Assembly (NCBI RefSeq): GCF_037201815.1
Contig: NZ_CP147407.1
Location: forward strand, 1,054,001 to 1,118,000
Source of the DNA: Metabacillus sp. FJAT-52054
GTDB lineage: Bacteria > Bacillota > Bacilli > Bacillales > Bacillaceae
DNA length: 64,000 nucleotides
Reading direction: 5' to 3'
Part shown: one piece after another, positions 49,363 through 59,264 of the stretch
Position numbering within the stretch: position 1 is the first letter of the stretch
Layout of the letters: each line of letters begins with the position of its first letter
Position numbers and translations under genes: made by a program
The notes under the pieces: model-generated
Seen by the model: only the letters and a program-made list of their open reading frames with translations
What the model was told of the DNA's origin: nothing
Databases searched by the model: none

Positions 49363-50625
49363 ATGGAAAAAAAATGGAGCGTATTTCTGTGTCTCATAAT
49401 GGGGATTGGACTTCTGGCAGGATGTTCTGGCAAGGCTGATAACCCAAATAAATTAACAGCCTGGGTCTGGAACGTTAACGTACCGGTTTTGGAAGCTGCT
49501 GAGAAGCGATATCAGAAAAATCATCCAGAGTTTGATCTTGAGATTGTTGAAATGGGTACAAGCGATGTTTATCAAAAACTGACCACTGGGCTGCTTGCAG
49601 GCGGACAGGGCCTTCCGGATATTGTTCTGGTGGAGGATGACCGCATTCAAGGCTACATTGATTCCTTTCCGGATGCCTTCCTGAACTTGTCAAAACAAGG
49701 ATTTGATAAAAAGAAAGAATCCATGTTCCCGCAATTTAAAAGAGACTTAGTTTCAAAGGACGGAGATATGTATGCGTTTCCTTTCGATGCGGGTCCCACA
49801 GGGGTCTTTTACCGCAAGGATATATTTGAAAAAGCCGGCGTAAATGCGGAAGATATGAAAACATGGGACGATTTTATCGAAGCTGGAAAAACGATTAAAG
49901 AAAAAACCGGCAAGGATATGATCGGGCTTGATTTAAACGGGGATGACGGTCTCTACCGAATGATGCTGAATCAGCAAGGGACCTTTTATTTTGATGAAAA
50001 TGAGAAACCGAATCTGACTTCAAAAGAGTCAGTTAAAGCCATGGAGGTCCATAAGCAGCTGAAAGAAGCGGATCTTGTGAAAAATACAGTTGGCTGGGAT
50101 GCATGGATCAGCTCCATGGTTCAGGGGGACGTCGCGACAGCTCCATCGGGTGCATGGCTTGCAGGCTCAATTACCCAGCAGGGAAAAGATTCTGCCGGCA
50201 ACTGGGGAGTCATTCCTTTACCGGCATTTGAGGAGGGTGGAAACCGTGCCTCAAATCTTGGCGGAAGCAACTATACGATCATGAAGTCATCTGAAAATGC
50301 GGAAATGGCCTATGATTTCCTGGAGTATTTTTCAACGGATGAACAAACTCAGATTGAAGCAATGAATGGCGGGCTCTTCCCTTCCTTAACCACTATTTAT
50401 GATGAAGAAGTGTTTACAAACGGAGTGGACTTTTTTGGCGGACAGGCTGTATGGAAAACACTGGCCGATCAGATGACAGATATTCCATCCGTTAATTATA
50501 CAGGGGATTTCCCATACGCCAAGGATGAAGCGGTAAAGGCGCAGTCCCAGGCAACGGGAGGAAAGCTTTCAATCCAAGAAGCATTTAAAGCAGCTCAAAA
50601 GCGTTTGAAGAACAGGATGCTGTAA
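49363..50625 (+). CDS. Sugar ABC importer, solute-binding lipoprotein 2
   Basis: 420 residues with lipobox LAGC (Cys21). MalE-type: KLTAWVWNVNVPVLEAAEKR, LPDIVLVEDDRIQGYIDSFP, FPFDAGPTGVFYRKDIFEKA, TWDDFIEAGKTIKEKTGKDM. Paralogue of protein 1 with several identical stretches (GPTGVFYR.DIFEKAGV, DDFIEAGK.IKEKTG, LYRMMLNQQG.FYFD). Linked to alpha- and beta-galactosidase genes, so a galacto-oligosaccharide such as raffinose, melibiose or lactose-like sugar is the likely ligand. Confidence 0.9.
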   Translation: MEKKWSVFLCLIMGIGLLAGCSGKADNPNKLTAWVWNVNVPVLEAAEKRYQKNHPEFDLEIVEMGTSDVYQKLTTGLLAGGQGLPDIVLVEDDRIQGYIDSFPDAFLNLSKQGFDKKKESMFPQFKRDLVSKDGDMYAFPFDAGPTGVFYRKDIFEKAGVNAEDMKTWDDFIEAGKTIKEKTGKDMIGLDLNGDDGLYRMMLNQQGTFYFDENEKPNLTSKESVKAMEVHKQLKEADLVKNTVGWDAWISSMVQGDVATAPSGAWLAGSITQQGKDSAGNWGVIPLPAFEEGGNRASNLGGSNYTIMKSSENAEMAYDFLEYFSTDEQTQIEAMNGGLFPSLTTIYDEEVFTNGVDFFGGQAVWKTLADQMTDIPSVNYTGDFPYAKDEAVKAQSQATGGKLSIQEAFKAAQKRLKNRML

Positions 50626-50685
50626 AGTGAAAATTCTGGAAGGAGCTAATGCAGTTAGCTCTTTCTACAAAAGGCGGGATTGCAA

Positions 50686-51537
50686 ATGAGTCGTTCACGA
50701 TTGTTTCCTTATTGGTTTTTAGCTCCGGCACTGGTTTTGTTTCTCATTTTTACTGTGTATCCGGTCGTTGCTTCCTCTATCTTAAGCTTTCAGAAGTTTG
50801 AGGCAGGAGCTTATACCTTTAACGGATTAAACAACTATATTCGTCTCTTTAATGACGAGATTTTTTGGACAGCGCTAAAGAACACGTTTATCATTTTCAT
50901 TTTTCAGGTGCCGCTCATGCTGCTGCTCGCAATCGTATTGGCAGGGGCATTGAACAGCCAGCTTTTAAAGCTGAAAGGATTTTTCAGGGTTTCCTTCTTC
51001 CTTCCAGCTGTAACGTCTCTTGTAGCCTATTCCATCCTTTTCTCGATCATGCTGCAGGAGGAAGGGATTATCAACAACGCGTTGAGCTACCTTGGGATTG
51101 CAGCCGTGCCCTGGCTGTCTGATGGGTTTTGGGCAAAAGCATCGATTATTCTTGCGATGACGTGGAGATGGACAGGCTACAATATGGTCATTTTCCTTGC
51201 TGCGCTTCAAAATATCCCAGAGGAAATTTATGAGGCAGCCTCATTGGATGGTGCAGGAAAGATCCGTCAATTCTTTCATATCACCATCCCTCAATTAAAG
51301 CCCGTCATCCTGTTTGCCGGTACATTGAGCACGATTGGAACACTGCAATTGTTCGATGAGCCATTTAACCTGACTAAAGGAGGACCGGCAGATTCAACGA
51401 TGACGCTGGGACTTTACATTTATCAGAACGGTTTTGAATATTTCCAGTTTGGCTATGCTTCCGCCATTGCTTATGTGGTAGTTGTTCTAGTAGCAATCTT
51501 GACCTTCATCCAATTCAAAGTGGCAGGTGATCGATAA
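50686..51537 (+). CDS. Sugar ABC importer permease 2a (MalF/LacF-like)
   Basis: 283 residues from ATG 50686, 7 bp after AAGGCGGG; a TTG at 50680 is too close to the site. Six helices; starts SRSRLFPYWFLAPALVLFLI. EAA loop EAASLDGAGKIRQFFHITIP. Shorter than permease 1a because it lacks the N-terminal tail. Its stop overlaps the next start (TAATG). Confidence 0.9.
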   Translation: MSRSRLFPYWFLAPALVLFLIFTVYPVVASSILSFQKFEAGAYTFNGLNNYIRLFNDEIFWTALKNTFIIFIFQVPLMLLLAIVLAGALNSQLLKLKGFFRVSFFLPAVTSLVAYSILFSIMLQEEGIINNALSYLGIAAVPWLSDGFWAKASIILAMTWRWTGYNMVIFLAALQNIPEEIYEAASLDGAGKIRQFFHITIPQLKPVILFAGTLSTIGTLQLFDEPFNLTKGGPADSTMTLGLYIYQNGFEYFQFGYASAIAYVVVVLVAILTFIQFKVAGDR

Positions 51538-52397
51538 TGGAAGCCGTAAAAAGTGTACCTATAACACAGGAAAAAAAGAATAGGAAGCTTCCGCAAAAAA
51601 TAGGCATGTATGCATTGCTGGGGGTCTTTCTGGTCATCTCTATTTTTCCTTTCTACTGGATGTTCATCGGGTCTACAAATGAATCCGGGAAAATGTTCTC
51701 GAATCCGCCGACGCTTCTTCCCGGAACGAAGCTCGTGGAAAACTATCAGAACCTGAATTCTGCTATTGATATATCAAGAGTGCTATTTAACTCATTGTTT
51801 GTTTCCCTGCTGTATGTGGTTTCAGCATTGATTGTATGTTCTCTCGCCGCTTATGCACTGGCGAAGCTGGATTTTAAAGGGAAAAATCTGATCTTTACAG
51901 CTTTCCTGCTTTCCATGATGATTCCTTATCAGGCAACCTTAATCCCGCTCTTTCAAATGATGTCTTCTGCTGGATGGCTGAATACGTATTTTGCGGTCAT
52001 TGCTCCGCAAATCTGTTATCCGTTTGCCATTTTCCTGCTGCGGCAGAATTTCCTCGCATTCCCGACAGAGCTGATCGAGGCTGCACGGCTTGATGGGGCG
52101 AGTGAACTGAAGATTTTTGCGAAGGTTGTCATGCCGGCAATGAGGCCGTCACTTGCAGCTGCATCGATTTTCTTATTCATGACTCAATGGAACAACTTCC
52201 TATGGCCGCTCGTTGTATTGAATGATTCATCCATGCACACGTTCCCTGTAGCTCTTTCCAGTTTAATGGGATTGTCGTACATTGATTATGGACAAGTCAT
52301 GATGGGGGTTTCCATAGCGACGATTCCAATCATTATCTTCTTCCTCGTTCTGCAGAAGCAATTTATTTCAGGAATGCTTGGAAGTGCCGTTAAATAA
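51537..52397 (+). CDS. Sugar ABC importer permease 2b (MalG/LacG-like)
   Basis: 286 residues, six helices, with a basic N-terminal cytoplasmic stretch (QEKKNRKLPQK). EAA loop EAARLDGASELKIFAKVVMP and the C-terminal SGMLGSAVK agree with permease 1b. The beta-galactosidase gene follows after 11 bp with its own AAGGAGG site. Confidence 0.9.
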   Translation: MEAVKSVPITQEKKNRKLPQKIGMYALLGVFLVISIFPFYWMFIGSTNESGKMFSNPPTLLPGTKLVENYQNLNSAIDISRVLFNSLFVSLLYVVSALIVCSLAAYALAKLDFKGKNLIFTAFLLSMMIPYQATLIPLFQMMSSAGWLNTYFAVIAPQICYPFAIFLLRQNFLAFPTELIEAARLDGASELKIFAKVVMPAMRPSLAAASIFLFMTQWNNFLWPLVVLNDSSMHTFPVALSSLMGLSYIDYGQVMMGVSIATIPIIIFFLVLQKQFISGMLGSAVK

Positions 52398-52408
52398 GGA
52401 GGGTTTCT

Positions 52409-54130
52409 ATGCTGACAGCAAAGGACGGACAATTTTTTCTGAACGAAGAACCTTTTCAAATCCTATCAGGAAGCATTCACTATTTTCGAGTGGTGCCGGA
52501 ATACTGGGAAGACCGATTGCAAAAATTGAAGATGCTCGGTCTGAATACGGTAGAAACGTATATTCCTTGGAACGTGCACGAGCCTAAAAAAGGAGAATTT
52601 CAGTTTGAAGGAATGGCAGACTTGGAAGGATTTATTCAGACAGCGGATAAATTGGGTCTGCATGTCATCCTTCGGCCCGCTCCCTATATTTGTGCAGAAT
52701 GGGAATTCGGCGGTCTGCCTGCCTGGCTGCTGAAGGGACAGGATATGGAGCTTCGAAGCTCCGATCCCGTGTTTTTAAATCATTTGACCGAATATTTTCA
52801 CGTTCTCCTGCCGAAGCTGGTGCCTTATTTATCTGGAAATGGCGGACCGGTCATCGCGGTGCAAATTGAAAATGAATATGGAGCCTATGGAAATGATCAG
52901 CAATATTTGAAGTATTTAAGGAAGCTTTATCAGCAGGAGGGAATAGATGTCCTGCTCTTTACTTCTGATGGTCCCGAGTTTATCCAGCATGGTTCGCTGG
53001 AGGACGCGGTAACTACGCTGAACTTTGGCTCCAGGCCGGAGGAAGCGTTCAGCGAGCTGGAAAGGTTCAAACCAGGCTCGCCTCTAATGTGTGCAGAGTT
53101 TTGGATCGGCTGGTTTGATCACTGGGGCGGTGAGCACCACAGAAGGGACGCAGCGGAAATGACGGCCGTATATGAAACCATGCTTTCCAAAGGGGCATCC
53201 GTCAACTTTTATATGTTCCATGGAGGAACGAACTTCGGCTTTATGAATGGAGCCAACCATTACGAAACGTATACTCCGACGATCACAAGCTATGATTATG
53301 ATGCTTTGCTGACAGAATGGGGAGATCCCTCGGATAAATATTTTGCAGTGAAAGAGATATTGGCCAGGTATAAGGAGGTTCCTGAAGAGGATCCGGAACC
53401 CGGTGAGAAAAAAACATACGGCAAAGTGGCATTATCGAAAAGCTCCAGCCTGTTTGATGCCATTCAGGATCTCTCCTCTATCAAAGCCATTGCACCGAGA
53501 TCGATGGAAGAGTTTGATCAAAGCTATGGAATGATTCTTTACCGGACTAAGGTAGAGAAGCAGGGAGAGCTCGAGATGGATATTTCGCCAATAAGGGACA
53601 GGGCGTTTATCTATATCAATGGAACGCATGTGAAGACCATCTATCGGAATGATGCGGAGAAAACGATTACGCTGTCCTTTGATCAGGCCATAAATGTGCT
53701 GGAAATTCTAGTGGAAAATATGGGCCGTGTGAATTACGGGAAGCATTTGAAGGACCGAAAAGGAATCATTCAAAACCTTTGGATCGGCCAGCAATATTGG
53801 TTTGATTGGGAAGTGATCCCGATCGAATTGAATCATGAAGAGATAACCTTGATTCAAGGAAAAGATACAAGATTTCCAATATTTTACAATGGCAGCTTTT
53901 CTGCAGAAACCTGTGCGGATACGTTCATTGATTTGACCGGGTGGACAAAAGGGTATGTCTGGGTGAATGGCTTCAACCTGGGCCGTTATTGGCAGTCAGA
54001 GGGACCTCAACTAAGTCTTTACATCCCAGGGCCGCTGGTAAAAGAGGGAGAAAATGAAATCCTTGTACTGGAACTTGAAGGGACATCATCAAATACCGTT
54101 GAATTGTCAGATCAGCCCGATCTCGGATAA
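52409..54130 (+). CDS. GH35 beta-galactosidase, cytoplasmic
   Basis: 573 residues, no signal peptide, so it acts on imported sugar. TIM barrel of family GH35: ILSGSIHYFRVVPEYW, ETYIPWNVHEPKKGEF, LRPAPYICAEWEFGGLPAWL, acid/base Glu156 in QIENEYGAYG and nucleophile Glu230 in CAEFWIGWFDHWG. MFHGGTNFGFMNGA closes the barrel, and a C-terminal jelly roll follows (~390-570; WVNGFNLGRYWQSEGPQ). Releases terminal beta-galactose. It follows the permease by 11 bp and precedes the alpha-galactosidase by 14 bp. Confidence 0.94.
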   Translation: MLTAKDGQFFLNEEPFQILSGSIHYFRVVPEYWEDRLQKLKMLGLNTVETYIPWNVHEPKKGEFQFEGMADLEGFIQTADKLGLHVILRPAPYICAEWEFGGLPAWLLKGQDMELRSSDPVFLNHLTEYFHVLLPKLVPYLSGNGGPVIAVQIENEYGAYGNDQQYLKYLRKLYQQEGIDVLLFTSDGPEFIQHGSLEDAVTTLNFGSRPEEAFSELERFKPGSPLMCAEFWIGWFDHWGGEHHRRDAAEMTAVYETMLSKGASVNFYMFHGGTNFGFMNGANHYETYTPTITSYDYDALLTEWGDPSDKYFAVKEILARYKEVPEEDPEPGEKKTYGKVALSKSSSLFDAIQDLSSIKAIAPRSMEEFDQSYGMILYRTKVEKQGELEMDISPIRDRAFIYINGTHVKTIYRNDAEKTITLSFDQAINVLEILVENMGRVNYGKHLKDRKGIIQNLWIGQQYWFDWEVIPIELNHEEITLIQGKDTRFPIFYNGSFSAETCADTFIDLTGWTKGYVWVNGFNLGRYWQSEGPQLSLYIPGPLVKEGENEILVLELEGTSSNTVELSDQPDLG

Positions 54131-54144
54131 GAGGAGGAACCGCT

Positions 54145-56370
54145 ATGCCTATTCATATCAACGAATCTTCTAAACAATTTCATTTAACAAACGGACAGAT
54201 CAGCTATATTTTTCATGTGATGAAAAACGGGGAGCTTGGCCACCTTTACTATGGAAAAGCTTTGAACCATCAGGAGGATTTTTCACATTTTCAAAACTCA
54301 GCTGTTCCGACAGCGGCAAGCTGCCATGTTGAAAAAGATGATCCTGCCTTTTCACTGGAAACAGTAAGACAGGAATACCCTGGCTACGGGACTACAGACT
54401 TCAGGGAACCTGCGCTTTCAATCAGAAGAGAAAGCGGCAGCGCGATCCACCGTTTTGAATACGCAGACTATGCTATTACAGATGGAAAGGAACGGATTCC
54501 AGGCATGCCGGCAACATTTGCGGAGCAAGGGGAAGCGGAGAATCTTGCCATTACGCTGCTCGACCGGACAGCCGGACTGAAGCTGACTTTGAACTACACC
54601 CTATTTGAGCATCTTCCTGTTATGGCAAGAAGGACGACCATAGAAAACATCGGCACGGAAAACGTTCAGCTTGAACGGGTAATGAGCTTGTCCCTTGATT
54701 TAAATGACCGTGACTATAAGATGATGCATCTTTCCGGTACGTGGTCAAGGGAGCGCCACTTGAAGGAGCGTGTGCTTGAGACAGGCATTCAGTCCATTTC
54801 AAGTGCAAGAGGAGCAAGCTCTCATCATCATAATCCATTTTTAGCACTTCGTCGGCCAGAAACAACCGAGACGCTTGGAGAAGCGATCGGCGTTCATTTC
54901 ATTTACAGCGGAAATTTTCTTGCCCAGGCAGAGGTGGACCATTACGATACGACGAGAATCACGATGGGTATTCATCCATTCCAATTTAATTGGAACCTGA
55001 AACCCGGCACGGCCTTCCACACTCCTGAGGCTGTCCTGACCTATTCGGATCAGGGCCTGAACGGATTAACAAAAGGTGTGCATGATCTATTCCGGAATCA
55101 TTTAATATCGCCAAACTGGCGCAATAAAGAAAGACCGGTTCTCATCAATAACTGGGAAGCTACGTATTTTGACTTTAATGCAGAGAAAATCACGCAAATT
55201 GCCAGACAGGCTAAAGAGCTTGGGATCGAGCTTTTCGTTCTTGATGACGGGTGGTTCGGAAAAAGAAATGATGACACCTCTTCCCTTGGGGACTGGTTTG
55301 TAGATGAAGCCAAGCTCCCTGCAGGAATAGAAGCTCTTTCTGAATCGATTCGGGGGGAAGGTCTGCAGTTCGGTTTATGGTTTGAGCCGGAGATGGTGAA
55401 TGAGGAAAGTGAACTGTTTAAAAAGCATCCTGACTGGGTGGTTCATGATCCGGAGCGTCCTAAATCCTACGGCCGTAATCAATGGGTGCTGGATTATACC
55501 CGCAGGGAAGTCGTTGACTATCTGTATGAAAGAATGTCGTTCTTTATCCGCTCTGCCAAACTCAGCTACATTAAATGGGATATGAACCGCAATATTACTG
55601 AAGCCTATTCAGCTGCCTTGGGAAATGATCAGCAGGGTGAGTTTTTCCACCGCTATATTTTGGGAGTGTATGATCTGTACGAACGGCTCACCGCTGAATT
55701 TCCGGACGTCCTCTTTGAATCGTGTGCGGGAGGCGGAGGCCGCTTTGACGCGGGTATGCTTTATTACGCGCCTCAGGCATGGACGAGCGATGATACGGAT
55801 GCAGCTGAAAGAATGAAGATTCAATACGGTTCTTCTTTTGTGTATCCCATCTACAGCATGGGCTCTCACGTATCGGATATTCCCAATCATCAGACCATGA
55901 GAAAGACATCGCTTAAAACACGGGGAGATGTCGCGTATTTTGGAACCTTCGGCTATGAACTGGATCCCAATCGCATGACAGAGGAAGAGAAGGAAGAAGT
56001 GAAAGGGCAGATTGCGCAATACAAGCAGCTTCGCACCCTGATCAGGGACGGCGATTTTTACAGACTGATCAGTCCGTTCACATCGAACGAATTGCTTTGG
56101 ATGGTTGTGGCGAAGGATCAGTCTGCAGCCATCGCCGGCTGGTATAAAACACTGGCTGTTCCGAATCCGAAAAAAGAGCAGGTCATCAAGCTTACAGGGC
56201 TGGATCCCGATGCAGCCTATTCAGTAGAAGGCCGTTCCAGGATCTATCGGGGAGATGAACTGATGAGGAGAGGTCTTAATTTATCAATGGAATTCAACGG
56301 GGTCAATGCCAAGTATGCAGAAAGAGGAGGAGACTTTCAATCCGAAGTCTTTCTTTTGAAAAAAGTCTGA
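54145..56370 (+). CDS. GH36 alpha-galactosidase, cytoplasmic
   Basis: 741 residues, the size of the tetrameric Bacillus AgaA-type enzymes. N-terminal beta domain (to ~330), barrel with FVLDDGWFGKRNDD, GLWFEPEMVN, nucleophile Asp479 in IKWDMNR, FESCAGGGGRFDAG, and acid/base Asp549 in WTSDDTDAAERM. A C-terminal beta domain ends the protein. Removes alpha-1,6-galactose from raffinose, melibiose and galactomannan pieces. Last gene of the second sugar module; an AGGAGG site precedes ATG 54145. Confidence 0.95.
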   Translation: MPIHINESSKQFHLTNGQISYIFHVMKNGELGHLYYGKALNHQEDFSHFQNSAVPTAASCHVEKDDPAFSLETVRQEYPGYGTTDFREPALSIRRESGSAIHRFEYADYAITDGKERIPGMPATFAEQGEAENLAITLLDRTAGLKLTLNYTLFEHLPVMARRTTIENIGTENVQLERVMSLSLDLNDRDYKMMHLSGTWSRERHLKERVLETGIQSISSARGASSHHHNPFLALRRPETTETLGEAIGVHFIYSGNFLAQAEVDHYDTTRITMGIHPFQFNWNLKPGTAFHTPEAVLTYSDQGLNGLTKGVHDLFRNHLISPNWRNKERPVLINNWEATYFDFNAEKITQIARQAKELGIELFVLDDGWFGKRNDDTSSLGDWFVDEAKLPAGIEALSESIRGEGLQFGLWFEPEMVNEESELFKKHPDWVVHDPERPKSYGRNQWVLDYTRREVVDYLYERMSFFIRSAKLSYIKWDMNRNITEAYSAALGNDQQGEFFHRYILGVYDLYERLTAEFPDVLFESCAGGGGRFDAGMLYYAPQAWTSDDTDAAERMKIQYGSSFVYPIYSMGSHVSDIPNHQTMRKTSLKTRGDVAYFGTFGYELDPNRMTEEEKEEVKGQIAQYKQLRTLIRDGDFYRLISPFTSNELLWMVVAKDQSAAIAGWYKTLAVPNPKKEQVIKLTGLDPDAAYSVEGRSRIYRGDELMRRGLNLSMEFNGVNAKYAERGGDFQSEVFLLKKV

Positions 56371-56459
56371 CGCGGGCAAGCCGTCTTGTTCTACCCTCAT
56401 AATCCTCTTCATACGCTGATAAGGGAACAACTTCAGACATCAAGAGAGGGGGAGCCTGC

Positions 56460-57326
56460 GTGGTTTACCGCATGCTTGCATTGAACATAGACGGAACGCT
56501 GCTTCGCTCAAATGGACGCCTTAACCAGGTGACAAGAGAAGCTATTGAATTTGTACAGAAAAAAGGTGTGTATGTCTCGCTTGTGACAAACCGCCATTTC
56601 CAGTCTGCCAGAAAGCTTGCGAGAGCCTTAAAACTGGAAACGTTTTTGGTTACTCACAGCGGCGCCTTTATCGCAGAAAAAATAGATGAGCCGCTTTTTG
56701 AAAGAAGACTGGGAGAAACGTTGACGTACAGCCTCGTTCAGGTGCTCGAAAACTATGAATGCCATATCCGGATTATTCATGAGCGCTATAGCATCGGCAA
56801 CCGGGTGAAGGTTACGCCTCACATGACCGGAAGTGCGGTCATCCAGTCCTCTGAACCTCTTTTCTATCCAAATCAATATGTAGAATCACTTGGAGATGCA
56901 CTTAGAGATGAACCGATTGATGCTCCTAAGCTGGAGGTGCTGTTTCAAAGCAAAAGGGAGAAGCAAGCGGCGGCTGTTTTTTTGAAAGAAACTTTTAATG
57001 AGGTCACCATTTCAGACAGGAACGCACTCCGCTTCGATCTAACGGCCAAAGGAGTGACCAAAGCAACCGGACTGGAGCTTCTTTGCAGCCATCTTCAAAT
57101 ACCAATGAGCGAGGTTGTCGCGATTGGAGACAGCTCGGATGACCGGGATATGATCGCAAATGCCGGACTCGGTGTCGCTATGGGGCAGGCGCCGTTTGAA
57201 GTAAAACAGGCTGCTGACTGGATCACACGCTCCAATGAGGATTCAGGAGTTGCCTACATGATTAAAGAGCATTTTAGAAAACAGTACCGCCTTGGATACT
57301 TAGATAAAATTAAGCTGGACCGGTAA
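56460..57326 (+). CDS. yhaX: HAD-superfamily (Cof type) protein YhaX
   Basis: 288 residues from a GTG start, 6-8 bp after GAGGGGG. Cof-type HAD with IIB cap: motif I ALNIDGTLLRSNG, motif II SLVTNRH, motif III Lys in TAKGVTKATGLELL, and motif IV AIGDSSDDRDMIANAG. In motif I the nucleophilic first Asp of DxDGT is Asn9, so phosphatase activity is doubtful. I recall B. subtilis YhaX as similar and located beside hemZ, which lies 2.6 kb away here. It follows the alpha-galactosidase by 89 bp and may partly share its transcript. Confidence 0.83.
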   Translation: MVYRMLALNIDGTLLRSNGRLNQVTREAIEFVQKKGVYVSLVTNRHFQSARKLARALKLETFLVTHSGAFIAEKIDEPLFERRLGETLTYSLVQVLENYECHIRIIHERYSIGNRVKVTPHMTGSAVIQSSEPLFYPNQYVESLGDALRDEPIDAPKLEVLFQSKREKQAAAVFLKETFNEVTISDRNALRFDLTAKGVTKATGLELLCSHLQIPMSEVVAIGDSSDDRDMIANAGLGVAMGQAPFEVKQAADWITRSNEDSGVAYMIKEHFRKQYRLGYLDKIKLDR

Positions 57327-57328
57327 GT

Positions 57329-57361
57329 AAAGGCTGACCCTGAGGGGTTGGCCTTTTTTTG
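57329..57361 (+). terminator. Terminator of yhaX
   Basis: AAGGCTGACCC/GGGTTGGCCTT stem with a 4-base loop, then seven T. Confidence 0.85.
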
Positions 57362-57410
57362 ATGAAAAGAGGAGGGTAATAACACAGGCGAGTGAGTATG
57401 TGAAAGCAGC

Positions 57411-58337
57411 TTACGAAGGACGAACGCCCGGCTCAAGAATGGTGAATGTATTATTCACTGTATTTAAATTTGCTCGGGCACCGATTGGAATGGCTGCTTT
57501 GTAATACCCGTGTGCCGTCGTAACGTTTGTCATCAGCGGTTTACCAAGCGGAATAAAGAAATCCTGAATTAAATCCTCAAAGGTTTTGCTGTATGCCTCC
57601 CCGCATTCGGTACATTCTCCAAGAACAATCCCGGCACAATCCTCAAATTTTCCTGCAAGTTTTAGGTGGTTTGCATAACGGTACACTTTATTAATCGGCT
57701 CGTGTGTTTCTTCAAGGATAATGATTTTTCCGTTTGTATCGATGTCATAAATGGTTCCGATCGTATCATCAAAAGAGGTTAGATTTCCCCCGACCGTTTC
57801 TCCGGTTGCATTTCCCGGTACTCTGCTGACCTGTAGAATGCCAGGAGGATTCACAATTTGACGCGGTGATTGGAGGGTAGCCGTGGCCGCAAAAAACTGC
57901 TGAAAATTATAGGCGGGGGTTTCCGGCACAAAATCAAGCAGGAGCAGACTCTGAAAGGTAATTAAATCTGCATATTGAAATAAAACATTTTGCAGAACCG
58001 TAATATCGCTGTAGCCGCTGAAGATTTTTGGGTTTTTGCGGATAATTGAATAATCAAGATAAGGAAGAATACCAGCAACTCCGACTCCGCCCCTTGTCGG
58101 CAGGATCATTTTCACTGCCGGGTTGGAAAACATATTCATTAAATCCGCTGCTCTCTGTTCATCAGTTCCGCCCAGAAACCCGTTAGCCGCATAAACATAG
58201 TCACCAAGTACAATCTTAAATCCCATACCTCTTAACGTTGCGATCCCCTGATTTATTTTTTCCTCATCAAGCGGACTGCCGAGCGTAACGATGCCAATGG
58301 TATCTCCCTGCTGTAAAATAGGCGGTCTCTGAGCCAA
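57411..58337 (-). CDS. LD-carboxypeptidase, S66 family
   Basis: About 308 residues from a TTG start at 58337, 8 bp after AAGGGG, giving MAQRPPILQQGDTIGIV, the normal beginning of this family; an ATG at 58364 has no site. Landmarks: PTRGGVGVAGILPYLDY, nucleophile Ser in FSGYSDITVL, Glu in ILEETHEP and His in TTAHGYYKAAIPIG. Cuts the L,D bond before the terminal D-alanine of cell-wall tetrapeptides in recycling, or inactivates microcin-like peptides (MccF group). Cytoplasmic. Lone gene, convergent with yhaX. Confidence 0.87.
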   Translation of the reverse strand: MAQRPPILQQGDTIGIVTLGSPLDEEKINQGIATLRGMGFKIVLGDYVYAANGFLGGTDEQRAADLMNMFSNPAVKMILPTRGGVGVAGILPYLDYSIIRKNPKIFSGYSDITVLQNVLFQYADLITFQSLLLLDFVPETPAYNFQQFFAATATLQSPRQIVNPPGILQVSRVPGNATGETVGGNLTSFDDTIGTIYDIDTNGKIIILEETHEPINKVYRYANHLKLAGKFEDCAGIVLGECTECGEAYSKTFEDLIQDFFIPLGKPLMTNVTTAHGYYKAAIPIGARANLNTVNNTFTILEPGVRPS

Positions 58338-58499
58338 TCCCTTCACCCCTTCTATCCAAATCATGCTGTAACATGTATATGTGGAAGTGATGCGAAAAAG
58401 AAGAACCTATAATCTGAAGTGAAATGAGTATGCTTTTCATTGACCGACAGTTCAATCATAAGATAGGATGGACATGTCAGATAAATTAGGAGGGCTTAC

Positions 58500-59264
58500 A
58501 TGGATTTGCATGCCGAAGTTCAAGGCAGCGGCCGCCCCGTTATTCTCATTCACGGGCCCGGAACGGATTTGCGTGAATGGGTTTTCATCATCCCTTATCT
58601 ACTTAAAACGTGCCAAGTGATTGCTTATGACGTCAGAGGGTCAGGAAAGTCGCCGTCTCCGGTTGAACCGATGAACTTCGTCGACGATTTAAGAATGCTT
58701 ATGGACGGTCTCCACATTGAAAAAGCAACACTAGTCGGTCATTCAAGAGGTGGACAGGTAGCTGCAGATTTTGCATTAACTGATCCTTCCCGCATCGAAA
58801 AGCTCATATTAATTTCTCCCTCATTAACCGGATACGAATATTCACAAGAGTATAATTTTTGGCTGCATAAAATAAATTCAGCACCTCGCGATATCAATGG
58901 CATTGCTGAACTTGTTATGAACGGACCCCATCACTCAATCATTAAAGCATCCGAGCATTTTGCTCTTTTCGGGGAAATGATGAGGACTTATGTAAGAAAG
59001 GCTCTTACAGAATGGAAAAATTATGAAATCATTTGGCCGGAGCCCCCGGCTATTCAAAGACTCAAAGAAATGCAAGCAGCTACTCTTTTTATTCAGGGAA
59101 CAAAGGAATTTGAAGATATGTATCAAATTAGAGAACATTATGACAAGATCCCGTCCATTGAATTTGTCATTATTCCTCGCGCCGATCATATGTCGACCTT
59201 GACGCATCCTGAAGAAATTGCCGAAAATATTTTGGAGTTTATAAAGGAGGAAGCTAAACACTAA
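58500..59264 (+). CDS. Alpha/beta hydrolase
   Basis: 254 residues. HGPGTDLREW (oxyanion region), YDVRGSGKSPSP, nucleophile elbow GHSRGGQ, Asp/Glu in FIQGTKEFED, and catalytic His in RADHMSTLTHPEE. The likely class is a carboxylesterase or lactone hydrolase; the substrate is unknown. Its stop overlaps the start of a TetR regulator by 1 base (TAATG), so the regulator likely controls this pair in response to a compound the hydrolase acts on. ATG 58500 has a TAGGAGGG site. Confidence 0.85.
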   Translation: MDLHAEVQGSGRPVILIHGPGTDLREWVFIIPYLLKTCQVIAYDVRGSGKSPSPVEPMNFVDDLRMLMDGLHIEKATLVGHSRGGQVAADFALTDPSRIEKLILISPSLTGYEYSQEYNFWLHKINSAPRDINGIAELVMNGPHHSIIKASEHFALFGEMMRTYVRKALTEWKNYEIIWPEPPAIQRLKEMQAATLFIQGTKEFEDMYQIREHYDKIPSIEFVIIPRADHMSTLTHPEEIAENILEFIKEEAKH

